A DNA stretch of 64,000 nucleotides from Caldifarciminota bacterium UBA2202 (GTDB lineage: Bacteria; Hydrothermota; 32-111): assembly GCA_002327905.1 (NCBI GenBank), contig DCUY01000067.1, positions 1,730 to 65,729 on the forward strand, written 5' to 3'. This document shows positions 17,899 to 27,106 of the stretch, one piece after another (within the stretch, counting starts at the first letter, position 1; every line of letters starts with the position of its first letter). Below the pieces are notes generated by a model. It did no database searches. It had not been told where the DNA came from and saw nothing but the letters and a program-made list of their open reading frames with translations. Both the position numbers and the translations under genes were made by a program.

Positions 17899-19232
17899 AA
17901 ATTATTCTTTCAGGATACAATGTCGACAGAGACGCCTTAAAAGAAAGTTCTGCAACTCCGGAGACTATTTCAGCCGCATACGCAAGAATATCAAGGTCTG
18001 AAAAGACAATTCCAGAGCTTAGGCGCGAGGCGAGAGCGGATGTGGCAAAGGCAAGAGCGTCAAATGAAAAGATTGTCTTCGGTCTGGGCCATTCTTCAAT
18101 AGCTGAACATGCCGTATTTAATTTTGACCTTATGGGAATTTCAAGAATTGCCATTGAATACATTCAAAGCCACAGAATCGCTTCTTATACTGAAAAATCA
18201 CAGCGCTATGTCTCTCTGGCGAGCGGATACCATATTCCCGAAGAGCTTGAATCGAACGGAAAACTGCAGAATGAATACAGAAAATTCTGCGATATGTGTT
18301 TTGACTCGTATTTCAAAGCACAGAAGGTTCTGTCTGAAAAGGATCTCAGCCGCACAAAGACCAATGAGGATGCGCGATATATGCTTCCACTCGCAACATA
18401 CACTCAATGCGGACTCACAATAAACGGCAGATCTCTTGAATATCTTATATCGAACTTAAGGTCGCAAAACTCCGCAGAGCTTGAGAATATAGGGAAAATG
18501 ATGTTATCTGAAATAGAGGGAATAGCTCCTTCAATTATAAAATACACTTCCGGGCGTAATATATTCAAGAAAGAATCTGCTGTAATAAAGTATTCGTTTC
18601 CTAATGACAATCTTCAGATAATTTCATTCGATAAGAATCAGGAATCTTCAGTTATTTCAGCTCTGAAATTCAGAAAGCACGGAACTAAATTCAATGCAAG
18701 ATTTAAGGCTGGAGATGAAGAAAAGGAAGAATTGAAGAGACTTCTGTTCTCTCTTAATGAGTTTGACAGAGTGCCCAGAGAATTTGAATTTCCAGAAATC
18801 ACATTCATAGTATACTGCTCTGCCTCGTGTTTCGCTCAGCTGAAAAGGCACAGAATGTCAACTGTAATCCCGCAGTCATACTCTTACAGGGAGAAGCCTT
18901 TTATTCCCCACTCTTTCAGGAATACGCCTCTTGAAGAAATGCTTATAAATCTTCATAAAAAATCCGTATCATTAAGCCGTAAAATGGAGAGCATAAATCC
19001 TGACATTCTGCAGTACACGGCATTGAATGCATCAAAGAGGGCTGTTCTGGTGAAGATGAACTGCCGCGAACTATATCACTTTGTGAGATTAAGATCGGAT
19101 AAACATGCTCAACTTGAAATTCGAGAAATATCCGATAAACTTGCCTTTGAAGCAAACAGAATTTCTCCTGTTTTGTATTCCTACCTCTCGGGAAAAGACG
19201 AATTTAAAATATTAAAAGAGAAATCCGTCTAA
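17895..19232 (+). CDS. thyX: Double-length (tandem) FAD-dependent thymidylate synthase ThyX
   Basis: ThyX makes dTMP from dUMP with methylene-tetrahydrofolate and FAD. A standard subunit is about 220-250 residues; this protein has 445 and reads as two ThyX domains. The C-terminal half has a canonical RHRX7S motif (R318-H319-R320 to S328) and the closing RELYHFVRLRSDKHAQLEIRE block. The N-terminal half has a matching SHRX7S (S91 or S92-H93-R94 to S102) and a degenerate counterpart of the closing block (NGRSLEYLISNLRSQNSAE). A fused pseudo-dimer with divided active-site duties is the simplest reading. Confidence 0.9.
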   Translation: MKIILSGYNVDRDALKESSATPETISAAYARISRSEKTIPELRREARADVAKARASNEKIVFGLGHSSIAEHAVFNFDLMGISRIAIEYIQSHRIASYTEKSQRYVSLASGYHIPEELESNGKLQNEYRKFCDMCFDSYFKAQKVLSEKDLSRTKTNEDARYMLPLATYTQCGLTINGRSLEYLISNLRSQNSAELENIGKMMLSEIEGIAPSIIKYTSGRNIFKKESAVIKYSFPNDNLQIISFDKNQESSVISALKFRKHGTKFNARFKAGDEEKEELKRLLFSLNEFDRVPREFEFPEITFIVYCSASCFAQLKRHRMSTVIPQSYSYREKPFIPHSFRNTPLEEMLINLHKKSVSLSRKMESINPDILQYTALNASKRAVLVKMNCRELYHFVRLRSDKHAQLEIREISDKLAFEANRISPVLYSYLSGKDEFKILKEKSV

Positions 19233-19651
19233 TCAATATAATTTATATTTTCTATTGTTGAATTTTGAATTTTCCACACACTGCCTTCCTTGAACATATA
19301 GTGAATCATTGTAGCTTCATTATCCTTGAATACTCCGCCTGATTTTCTTATTGTCTTTGTCTTCACTTTTATTTTTGCCGTATTGTCCGTTATCTCAAGC
19401 ACTTCAATACTGAGTATTTCGGATTCCAAATCATACCCTTCAAACAATGTAGCGATAAGATTCTCTGTCGATTCGTACAGTCCGGACCCATCATTGTATA
19501 TGGTGCTCATATACTGAGCGGCATCCTCTTTGTTCATTGCATCCATATTGGATATGATTGCGTTCTTAATTGACTGCTCTTCGGAATTTTCGGCGCACCC
19601 TGCAAGAATGACTGCGAGAAACATTAAAACAAATAATAATTTCTTTCTCAT
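19229..19651 (-). CDS. Small lipoprotein, NTF2/SnoaL-like fold suspected
   Basis: A 140-residue lipoprotein: MRKK N-region, hydrophobic core and lipobox LAGC with C19 acylated. The mature part has an alpha helix (IKNAIISNMDAMNKEDAAQYMS) followed by beta strands ending VWKIQN, the order seen in NTF2-like DUF4440 proteins. No catalytic residues are evident. It ends the long minus-strand run and overlaps the thyX stop by four bases, so the two units converge with no visible terminator between them. Function unknown. Confidence 0.7.
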   Translation of the reverse strand: MRKKLLFVLMFLAVILAGCAENSEEQSIKNAIISNMDAMNKEDAAQYMSTIYNDGSGLYESTENLIATLFEGYDLESEILSIEVLEITDNTAKIKVKTKTIRKSGGVFKDNEATMIHYMFKEGSVWKIQNSTIENINYID

Positions 19652-19663
19652 TTTCCCTCCTTT

Positions 19664-20872
19664 TTATATTTTAAAAATAAAATGAACCAGTATGGGGATT
19701 ATCAGTATCGGCATAGAGGCGGGAATCAGAATCTTATATACTCTGCTCCATTCTGCGTGAAAATATTCCTTTGTAAGAGACAAGCAGAGATGGACTGGAG
19801 AAAGGAGCACGCCTGTAAATCCGGATGTGTAAAAAATCGCAAGCTTGGAAAAGTCAACAACTCCGTTTACTGATATGAATGCAACAAGTATTGGAAGAAC
19901 TATTCCCACATACGCTTGATTTATTCCCGTCAGGAAACCGATTAAAAAGGGTATAAGTATGAGTATTGCATACATGGCGTAGCCTTCGCGAGGTATTAAA
20001 CCGACTATTGCATTGAGGGATGAAGATTCATTAAGAAAATCCTTGAAGACCATCACTCCCACTATCAGAAGCATAGTATCCAATGAAAAACTCTTCCATA
20101 GAGACTTTAATTTCTCTTTTAATGATGTTCTCTGCAGAAGAAGATATGCAAACGCGACTGACATCACTATAACATCCTCTCTTATGGGAGTCGCGATAAT
20201 GAGAATTATCATCAGGAGTATTGGAGAGACTGACATTGCCAGAGAAATTAGGCCTTTCCATGCATTCGGCTTGATAGTCTTATCTGTTTTGTTTTTAACT
20301 GAAGACAAGAAGACCATTCCTATCACTAATGCGAGAATTGTCAGATAGAATTGGTGAAACATAATGCTCTTTATGGATATCTGCAAAATAGAAGCAGTCA
20401 GAATCAATCCCGGATATAGAGGCCAAAAGTATTCCCATATATGCCTGAACCAGTAATTTATGAATGTCTTCTTTTCAGGAGAAAGATTCAGAGGTCCGCT
20501 CATTGATTCTATTATGGGAGCCGGAAGCATGGCTCCTCCGGGCATAGGCAGAAGGCCTATGAGCATCGGCGGAACAATTATCGCGTATTTGACATTTTTA
20601 AACAAGTGCGAGAGTCCAGCCACCATTCTGTCCACCTGTCTCGCCTTCATCAAATATGAAAGAAGAAGAACACCGTAGACAATGACGGCTGTCTTTATTG
20701 TCATATAGGAAGAAAGGGACTTGGCCATCACGACAGGTATGTCGTATTTTCTGCTGAAGAAGAGTAGCCCTATTGCAACTGATGCTGAAATCAGAGAGAG
20801 ACCCATACTCACCTTGATCCTCAGCAGAAAGATTATAAGAAGAATGACTGAAGCAAGTTTTAAAATAATCAT
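19664..20872 (-). CDS. DUF401 family multi-pass membrane protein
   Basis: A 402-residue integral membrane protein with about ten hydrophobic segments. The signature LLPMPGGAMLPAPI followed by NYWFRHIWEYFWPLYPG and a late NQAYVGIVLP match the DUF401 family, which resembles ion/organic-acid transporters. The substrate is not known. The start overlaps the SPFH gene stop by one base, which suggests co-expression with that membrane-scaffold protein. Confidence 0.85.
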   Translation of the reverse strand: MIILKLASVILLIIFLLRIKVSMGLSLISASVAIGLLFFSRKYDIPVVMAKSLSSYMTIKTAVIVYGVLLLSYLMKARQVDRMVAGLSHLFKNVKYAIIVPPMLIGLLPMPGGAMLPAPIIESMSGPLNLSPEKKTFINYWFRHIWEYFWPLYPGLILTASILQISIKSIMFHQFYLTILALVIGMVFLSSVKNKTDKTIKPNAWKGLISLAMSVSPILLMIILIIATPIREDVIVMSVAFAYLLLQRTSLKEKLKSLWKSFSLDTMLLIVGVMVFKDFLNESSSLNAIVGLIPREGYAMYAILILIPFLIGFLTGINQAYVGIVLPILVAFISVNGVVDFSKLAIFYTSGFTGVLLSPVHLCLSLTKEYFHAEWSRVYKILIPASMPILIIPILVHFIFKI

Positions 20873-21777
20873 TACTGTCCGACATTGAGAAGAGGAGTCA
20901 GATTCTGGTCGAAAGGCATTATTACCACCTTTGTGTTATTTGAATTCAACACTTCCTTCAGATTCTGTATGTAGTACCACTGCAAATACTGTTTGTTTAG
21001 AGATTCGGATATTTTTTTCTGAGAGACTGCAATTCCCTCTGCTTCAATAAGTTTTCTCTCTTTCTCTCTCTGCTCCTTTTCTAAAACATAAACCATCTTC
21101 TGCGCATCCTGCTCCGCAGCTATTTTCTCGTCAATCGCATTTTTTACCTTTTGAGGCAGATCTATATTCCTTAAAAGAACTTTATCGCATATAATGCCTT
21201 TTGCAGAAAAATTGTTATCCAGTTCTTCAAATATGACATTGGTCAATTCCTCTCTCTTTAAAGAATATATTTCAGTCACATTGTACAGAACTGTGGCATT
21301 TCTTATGGCTGTCCTTATTGCCGGCCGCACAATCTTTTCCACATAATCCTGACCTATATTTTGGTAGACCTCGGCCGCTTTATCGCTTTTCAGCTGGTAC
21401 CATACTGTTATATCAAGATTTATCTGAAGCCCGTCTTTTGTGAGGGATGTTATTCCATCATCTCCCTTTCTTACCCCCTCTTCCTGAGCCACTGACATTG
21501 TATAGTCTTGAGTCCTTACATTCATGGTCTTTATCTCCACAAAAGGAAAGACAAAATGCAATCCGTTTGAAAGAACTTTTTTGTACACTCTGCCGAAAAG
21601 AACCTGCACACCCACTGACCCGGGCTGTACTATTCTGACAGTTGACGCAAGAAGCAATACTGCAATTATCACTGCCCCCCATGTCACCATCATTTTCTTG
21701 TTCATCGCAAATTTCGGATAATAGCGCGGAACCAAAACCAAGAGAGCTATTATTATAATTACTATCAGAAATCCCAT
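20872..21777 (-). CDS. SPFH-domain (prohibitin/HflC-like) membrane protein
   Basis: A 301-residue protein with two N-terminal hydrophobic segments (about 2-18 and 30-48), then an SPFH domain (VQPGSVGVQVLFGRV, GLHFVFPFVEI, NVRTQDYTMSV) and a charged coiled-coil tail (about 215-265). Prohibitin-like proteins form ring-shaped membrane scaffolds that often modulate FtsH protease. No NfeD or FtsH partner is adjacent. It abuts recX at its start (TAAATG). Confidence 0.88.
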   Translation of the reverse strand: MGFLIVIIIIALLVLVPRYYPKFAMNKKMMVTWGAVIIAVLLLASTVRIVQPGSVGVQVLFGRVYKKVLSNGLHFVFPFVEIKTMNVRTQDYTMSVAQEEGVRKGDDGITSLTKDGLQINLDITVWYQLKSDKAAEVYQNIGQDYVEKIVRPAIRTAIRNATVLYNVTEIYSLKREELTNVIFEELDNNFSAKGIICDKVLLRNIDLPQKVKNAIDEKIAAEQDAQKMVYVLEKEQREKERKLIEAEGIAVSQKKISESLNKQYLQWYYIQNLKEVLNSNNTKVVIMPFDQNLTPLLNVGQ

Positions 21778-22383
21778 TTATTCCTCCTTGTTAAATTTTT
21801 TCAACACACAAGAAATATCATCGTACTTGAAGCCTTTTCTTGCAAAAAACGACACTCTCTTTTTTTCATCCGAATTCATAAACTTTTTTTTCAGCAATTC
21901 ATTTATAATATCTCTCTCGTCATAGTCTTTCAGCCACTCCTCGATATTACGGATTTTCTCATCATCATTGAATTTCATTTTCATTTTGAAGAGTATTTCC
22001 ATCTTTGAGTATTTTTTAGAATCGACGAGATATTCAAAATAATCCTTCATATATTTATCATCATTTAAGAAACCCATTTTTTTTATGTGCTCGATTAATT
22101 TTTTGGCGGCGGGTTTGTCCAGTTTTCTTTGATACAATTTGTTATACAGCTCCTTCTCGGTATAATTTTTTTTTGAAAGAATATTCAGCAGATAATGTTT
22201 GTTTGATTCAAACAAATCCAGACTCTTTATTTTTTGAACAAATTCGTCGCTTATATCCATCCCATTAGTAATTTTCTCCTTCAGAAAGACATCTTCAAAG
22301 ACGGAGAATGAGTATTCTCCGTCCAAAAAAATATTTACTTTCAGCTTATTTTTCTTTGCTCTCTCTATTTTTGTTATCTTCAA
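21778..22383 (-). CDS. recX: Regulatory protein RecX
   Basis: RecX modulates RecA filaments. The 201-residue protein has the tandem three-helix repeats of the family: [15 protein letters not shown], then [21 protein letters not shown] and a final [16 protein letters not shown]. Its start lies inside recA (38-base overlap), so inhibitor and recombinase are made together. It is lysine-rich, as are its neighbours. Confidence 0.92.
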   Translation of the reverse strand: MKITKIERAKKNKLKVNIFLDGEYSFSVFEDVFLKEKITNGMDISDEFVQKIKSLDLFESNKHYLLNILSKKNYTEKELYNKLYQRKLDKPAAKKLIEHIKKMGFLNDDKYMKDYFEYLVDSKKYSKMEILFKMKMKFNDDEKIRNIEEWLKDYDERDIINELLKKKFMNSDEKKRVSFFARKGFKYDDISCVLKKFNKEE

Positions 22384-23371
22384 TTGCTATTCCCATTGCT
22401 TTTCTTATTTTTCCTTCAATCTCATCAGCAACATCTTTATTCTCTTTTAGAAACAGTCGGATATTCTCTCTTCCCTGTCCGAGCTTGTTGTTACCGTATG
22501 CATACCATGCTCCTGTCTTTTCAATTATATTTAAATTGGAAGCCATATCCACAATTTCACCCTCTCTTGAGACTCCCTCTCCAAAATAAATAGAGACCTG
22601 AGCGCGCTTGAACGGCGGAGCGACTTTATTCTTTACTACTTTGACCTCAATGATGTTTCCTATCTCTTCCTCTCCTGATTTAATTGATGTCACTCTCCTC
22701 ACTTCCATTCTTATTGAAGAGTGGAATTTCAATGCAAGACCACCGGGAGTTGTCATAGGATTTCCGAATATGACTCCGATTTTGTATCTTATCTGATTTA
22801 TAAAGACCACAGATGTCTTTGATCTGTTTATTACTGCCGTCAGTTTTCTTAAGGCCTGCGACATGAGTCTCGCCTGAAGCCCCATGTGCGAATCTCCCAT
22901 GTCTCCTTCTATTTCGGCCTTCGGAGTCAAAGCGGCGACAGAGTCGATGACAACAATATCCACACTGCCGCTTCTTACAAGCATTTCAGTAATCTCCAGA
23001 GCCTGCTCCCCTGTATCCGGCTGTGAAATATAAAGATTGTCAATGTCAACTCCGAGTTTCTGCGCATACTGCGGGTCAAGAGCATGTTCGGCATCAATGT
23101 ATGCGGCTATGCCTCCGGCTTTCTGCGCCTGAGCGGCTATCTGAAGAGCGAGAGTTGTTTTTCCGCTTGCTTCAGCTCCGTAGATTTCCACAATTCTTCC
23201 CCTCGGAACTCCGCCGATGCCTAATGCCGCGTCAATCGCAATAGAACCTGTGGAGATAATGTCTCCCGCCACATTCGGCCTCTCCCCCAATCTCATTACA
23301 GATCCTTTGCCATATTCTTTCTCGATCTGTTTGAGAGTGATTTCAAGTGATTTCATTTTGTTGTTATCCAT
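22346..23371 (-). CDS. recA: Recombinase RecA
   Basis: Strand-exchange ATPase and LexA co-protease. The 341-residue protein has Walker [10 protein letters not shown] (65-73), Walker [13 protein letters not shown] and the L2 region GNPMTTPGG. The L2 lead-in reads NQIRYKIGV where tyrosine replaces the more usual methionine or glutamate. AGGAGG lies 6-7 bases before the ATG. It immediately follows thpR, and I see no inverted-repeat LexA-type box, so an SOS promoter is not apparent here. Confidence 0.98.
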   Translation of the reverse strand: MDNNKMKSLEITLKQIEKEYGKGSVMRLGERPNVAGDIISTGSIAIDAALGIGGVPRGRIVEIYGAEASGKTTLALQIAAQAQKAGGIAAYIDAEHALDPQYAQKLGVDIDNLYISQPDTGEQALEITEMLVRSGSVDIVVIDSVAALTPKAEIEGDMGDSHMGLQARLMSQALRKLTAVINRSKTSVVFINQIRYKIGVIFGNPMTTPGGLALKFHSSIRMEVRRVTSIKSGEEEIGNIIEVKVVKNKVAPPFKRAQVSIYFGEGVSREGEIVDMASNLNIIEKTGAWYAYGNNKLGQGRENIRLFLKENKDVADEIEGKIRKAMGIAIEDNKNRESKEK

Positions 23372-23938
23372 CTATACCTCCTGATTTTTTTCGAATAAAG
23401 AAACATACTGCGGCCCGTTCTCTGAAAACCGCGACTCATAAAGAGTTATTGAAGATATTTTATAAATCACAGAACCCGAGGAATCCGCTCTGCCTGAAAC
23501 ATACTCCTTCAAGGCGGATCCGCTCTCCTCATCCTTGATTCTTGCTATTGTTATATGAGGATTAAAGACTTTTCTGTCAAAATCTATATTTTTGTCTACA
23601 AGCCTTCCCCTTATGTCATTTGCCGTCTTCGCCAGTTCTTCCGTATTCACCAGAGCATAATAGAGAATTGAAGGAATATTATTCCTTGAAAAGAATGACA
23701 TTCTGTCTCCGCGCACAGAAGATATTCCGAACGGCTGAGCCCTTATAATGCCTTCAAGGTTCGGAATCATTCTGTCCTCAACCTGCCCCAAGAATGCAAT
23801 GGTTATATGCATGTTTTCAGGCTTCACCCAGCTGATGCCCTGAAGCTGAAGATTGTTTTTCATTTTATGTTGCATCACCAAAAGTTCGTTTCTCAAATCT
23901 GTCGGAAGTTTGTATGCAATAAACAGACGTCTACTCAT
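23372..23938 (-). CDS. thpR: RNA 2',3'-cyclic phosphodiesterase (2'-5' RNA ligase family)
   Basis: A 188-residue 2H phosphoesterase. Both signature HxTx motifs are present: H44-I-T46 and H128-I-T130. The N-terminus RRLFIAYKLP and the WVKPENMHIT block are typical. The family opens 2',3'-cyclic phosphates at RNA ends. It overlaps cinA by eight bases; thpR, cinA, pgpA and recA are often neighbours in bacteria, so the context is conventional. Confidence 0.93.
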   Translation of the reverse strand: MSRRLFIAYKLPTDLRNELLVMQHKMKNNLQLQGISWVKPENMHITIAFLGQVEDRMIPNLEGIIRAQPFGISSVRGDRMSFFSRNNIPSILYYALVNTEELAKTANDIRGRLVDKNIDFDRKVFNPHITIARIKDEESGSALKEYVSGRADSSGSVIYKISSITLYESRFSENGPQYVSLFEKNQEV

Positions 23939-25124
23939 GTTGTACTCTCCTTAATAGGTTATATAAGGCTATTCCTGCGCTCTTCTCTCTGACAGAGTTC
24001 CTGTCTCCGGAGAATTCTTTTTTTACAGTCACAATCTTTTCTTTATAGCAGGTCGAAATATATACAAGTCCTGTGCGCTTTTCTTTTGTCTCTCCATTTG
24101 GTCCTGCAATTCCTGTGACGGAGATTGATGCGTCAGTATTGAAGACACGGGTGACATTCATCGCCATTCTCTCTGAGACCTCTCTGCTCACTGCACCGTA
24201 TTTTATAATGACCTTATCCTCAATCTTAAGAATCTTCTCTTTAATTTCATTTGAATAGGCTATAATTCCTCCTTTGAACACTCTGCTGCTTCCCGGAATA
24301 TCTGTGAGCATTTTGCCTATCATGCCTCCGGTGCAGGATTCTGCAAGAGAGAGGGTCAATCTTTTTAATAAAAGAAGCTTCAGTAATTCCTCTTCAATTT
24401 TACAGCCGTACGGTATTACATTTTTCTCCGCAAATTTTTCCTTTGCATATTCTATTAACTTCTTTTCTTTTGAAACGAGTGTGACACTTCCGTACGAAGG
24501 AAGGAAAGCAATTTTATCAATGTCAGTCTTAGTAAATTTTTCCGAAAGAGCGAGAAATATTTGCGACTCATACATGTCAAAGAGCTTCACTCTGTATTCC
24601 GCCTTTTTTCCTCTCAATCGCAGATTTTTCGAAAGTCTGTTCTTCATAATCCAGTCCGCCTCTTCAGGCACTCCGGGGAGAAGATAAATATCCGTGTTTT
24701 TCTCCTTGACAAACTGACATTGCGCAGTTCCTGACAAATTCTCAATTATCACTGCTCCTTCAATTTTCTGAGATTGATGCGAAAGAAGATAATCCGATTT
24801 ATTTTTCATTCTTCTCTCCGCAATTTTTCTCAAACCGGGGTCATCCACAATTTTTCTTTTTAATGCCTTTGCAGTCCCTGCAATTGTCCTGTCGTCCGGA
24901 GTCGGGCCCAATCCTCCTGTCACGATTATCACATTGGCTTTACAGATAAGCAATTTTAATGCTTCGGAAATCTCCTCTTCATTATCTCCGACCGAAATCT
25001 CCATTGAAACACGATAACCCATTTCAGTCAGCATGCGCCCTATTGATGAAGCATTTGTATTTACAGTCATTCCTTTTAGAAGCTCATCTCCAACAGAGAG
25101 TATTGCGGCATTCAAAGTATCCAT
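23931..25124 (-). CDS. cinA: CinA-like protein (NMN deamidase / MoaB-fold domain)
   Basis: Two domains. The N-terminal molybdopterin-binding-like domain (1-165) has SVGDELLKGMTVNTNA, VTGGLGPTPDD and LPGVPEE. The C-terminal CinA domain (about 240-397) has LSLAESCTGGMIGKMLTDIPGSS and SVTGIAGPNG. Such proteins can hydrolyse ADP-ribose and deamidate nicotinamide mononucleotide in NAD recycling. Length 397 is typical. It overlaps pgpA by 13 bases and thpR by eight. Confidence 0.94.
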   Translation of the reverse strand: MDTLNAAILSVGDELLKGMTVNTNASSIGRMLTEMGYRVSMEISVGDNEEEISEALKLLICKANVIIVTGGLGPTPDDRTIAGTAKALKRKIVDDPGLRKIAERRMKNKSDYLLSHQSQKIEGAVIIENLSGTAQCQFVKEKNTDIYLLPGVPEEADWIMKNRLSKNLRLRGKKAEYRVKLFDMYESQIFLALSEKFTKTDIDKIAFLPSYGSVTLVSKEKKLIEYAKEKFAEKNVIPYGCKIEEELLKLLLLKRLTLSLAESCTGGMIGKMLTDIPGSSRVFKGGIIAYSNEIKEKILKIEDKVIIKYGAVSREVSERMAMNVTRVFNTDASISVTGIAGPNGETKEKRTGLVYISTCYKEKIVTVKKEFSGDRNSVREKSAGIALYNLLRRVQHE

Positions 25125-25552
25125 ATTACAATCCTCAAAAGGGCATTTGCGGCAATTCCCGAGATAATGTCATCCATTATGATCCCTGCAGTCCCTTTAA
25201 TGTTCTCTGATTTTCTTATGAAGAGAGGTTTCGCAATGTCCATATATCTGAAAAGAATAAACGCAGAGGCGAATATAAAAACCGAATGGGGCAAAAATAA
25301 AAGCGAAACAATCATTCCAATAAGCTCGTCCGCCACAATTTTAGAATCATCTCCTTTGAAAGAACCCGCATACTCTATCGAAATGGAAGACAGAAGCAGA
25401 ACATTTGAAAAGATCAGAAACATCTGAATATCGCCAAACCTCATAAAATAAGCAATGAGGCAGAAAAGGAGGGATACTATGGTTCCGCCGCCCTTAATAT
25501 TGCCAATATAAAAACATGAAGCGATAATGTGATATATTTTTTTAAAAATCAT
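25112..25552 (-). CDS. pgpA: Phosphatidylglycerophosphatase A
   Basis: A 146-residue membrane protein that dephosphorylates phosphatidylglycerol phosphate. Family blocks are visible: FYIGNIKGGGTIVSL, DDSKIVADELIGM with the metal-binding acidic residues, YMDIAKP and GIIMDDIISGI. Four hydrophobic segments. It overlaps the cheW gene by four bases (ATGA) and cinA by 13, marking the junction of the chemosensory and housekeeping parts of the operon. Confidence 0.92.
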   Translation of the reverse strand: MIFKKIYHIIASCFYIGNIKGGGTIVSLLFCLIAYFMRFGDIQMFLIFSNVLLLSSISIEYAGSFKGDDSKIVADELIGMIVSLLFLPHSVFIFASAFILFRYMDIAKPLFIRKSENIKGTAGIIMDDIISGIAANALLRIVIWIL

Positions 25553-26280
25553 TTATACATCTCTGGAATTCTCTTCAATTCCCTGATGTCCTCTATCGAA
25601 AACAGATTTAAGTGGTTGAGAATGATTATTATCTTTTTTATTTTTCCATCTTTTATTCCTATTCCGGATACAAATGAAAGCAATTTTTCAGGAAGAAACG
25701 GCGGAATCTGTTTTATGTCAGTCTCTTTGAAGCGAGCAATTCCGACAAGATAATCCACATAGATTCCAACTCTGAGATCATCAATCTGAAGAATTATTAT
25801 TGAACCGTCTTCTTTGCGGTCGTCTTTCATGCCGAATTTTTTTCTGAAATCAACAAGAGGAATAACTCCGTCCTTCATATTTGTTATTCCGAAAAACAGG
25901 TCGCTCTTCACTCCGACATCCAATGGCTTCTTATATTTTATTATCTGCCTCACAAAATCACTGTCAATTGCATATTCTTCATTCTTAAGAAGAAATGTCA
26001 CAAACTCTTTTACCGAATCAGCATCCTCTTTTTTTTCTTGAGACTGATTCATGCGCCGAATATCGGCAATTTCAGATTTTACCTGCGACATTTCAATTTT
26101 CTTTTCTGCCTTCACCGGCTCCTTATGCTCAAGATGCTCTGATTTCTCCTGTTTGGAAGCAATTTCAGGTTTGGACAGTTTCACTAAAGGTCCCTTTTCT
26201 TCAGACTTTTTAGGCTTGATCTTCTTGTCCGGTTTATCGTTCTGAAGAATATCCTGAAGGTCAATTTTCTTTTTCATCAT
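25549..26280 (-). CDS. CheW-domain protein with charged N-terminal extension
   Basis: CheW domains couple receptors to CheA. Here the domain occupies about residues 88-243 (VTFLLKNEEYAIDSDFVRQII, FFGITNMKDGVIPLVDFRKKFG, LVGIARF). It is preceded by a roughly 85-residue K/E-rich low-complexity segment not found in simple CheW proteins. GGAGAAA precedes two adjacent ATG codons. It is the last che-type gene of the run and no cheA is in the window, so it may serve as an adaptor for another scaffold. Confidence 0.9.
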   Translation of the reverse strand: MMKKKIDLQDILQNDKPDKKIKPKKSEEKGPLVKLSKPEIASKQEKSEHLEHKEPVKAEKKIEMSQVKSEIADIRRMNQSQEKKEDADSVKEFVTFLLKNEEYAIDSDFVRQIIKYKKPLDVGVKSDLFFGITNMKDGVIPLVDFRKKFGMKDDRKEDGSIIILQIDDLRVGIYVDYLVGIARFKETDIKQIPPFLPEKLLSFVSGIGIKDGKIKKIIIILNHLNLFSIEDIRELKRIPEMYK

Positions 26281-27106
26281 TTTCTCCGGTTAATTCTTTT
26301 AGCTTTTCTTCCGCTTTCTGAGCCCATCTGTTGTATCTGTTCTTCTTTATAAGGTCATTAAGGGTCTTTATGCCCTTGTTTTCAAGGCCCGATTCAAAGA
26401 ATGCTATTCCGAGATAATAATACGCCTCCATATGATTGGGTCCGAGCTCAATGGTCTTGCGGAAGAATTTTATCGCGTCATCATACATCTCCCTGTCTCT
26501 ATAAATAAGTCCAAGGTAAAAATTTGCATATATCAGCGACATTTTATCGTCAGTAGTCTTTAATACTGAAGTAAGATGCTCAATAGCCTCTCCAAATATT
26601 CCTTTTTTGAAACACACATATCCCAGATTGTTTTTTGCTATTGCATTATCAGGGTCAATCTGAAGAACCTTCTGAAATATTGACATCGCATCATCATACC
26701 TCTCCTTGTGAAGATATGCCCATCCCAAAAGCCCGAGAGATTTCACATCATTCGGGGCAAGACTCATTGCTTTTTCAAGTATTTCGACAGCATCATCATA
26801 CTGCTCGTCAACCATGAAATTCCATCCCTTGTCTATATATGTTGTCAAATCAACAGGAGAAATTTTCATTGACTGCACAAATGACTGCAGGCCCTCTTTG
26901 TTTATATTCGGATTCTTTATTCTCTTTGCCAGCTGTTTTATCCTCCCGTCAGCATGTTTTATAAAAGCATTCATTGATAAAATCTGCTTATAGACTTCCA
27001 TAAGCTCGTTTTTTATATGCTCCTCTCCGTATTTTCCGGTATCAATTACACTCTCTATTCTGTCGAGATGAGCATCAATTTCCTTTTTTGCATCAGTCCA
27101 TTTCAT
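26261..27106 (-). CDS. TPR-repeat protein in the che module
   Basis: A 281-residue soluble protein without signal peptide. A helical N-terminus (1-85) precedes at least four tetratricopeptide repeats between about 86 and 250 (GWNFMVDEQYDDAVEILEKA, LGWAYLHKERYDDAM and so on, with the W/L/G/Y/A/P spacing). It overlaps cheB by 14 bases and the CheW gene by 20. TPRs mediate protein contacts; position suggests a partner of CheB or the CheW protein. No enzymatic motif. Confidence 0.88.
   Translation of the reverse strand: MKWTDAKKEIDAHLDRIESVIDTGKYGEEHIKNELMEVYKQILSMNAFIKHADGRIKQLAKRIKNPNINKEGLQSFVQSMKISPVDLTTYIDKGWNFMVDEQYDDAVEILEKAMSLAPNDVKSLGLLGWAYLHKERYDDAMSIFQKVLQIDPDNAIAKNNLGYVCFKKGIFGEAIEHLTSVLKTTDDKMSLIYANFYLGLIYRDREMYDDAIKFFRKTIELGPNHMEAYYYLGIAFFESGLENKGIKTLNDLIKKNRYNRWAQKAEEKLKELTGENDEKEN

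Noticed and set aside
22346..23400. SOS box before recA
   Set aside because: No inverted-repeat LexA-type site is visible; recA directly follows thpR and appears to be transcribed with it.
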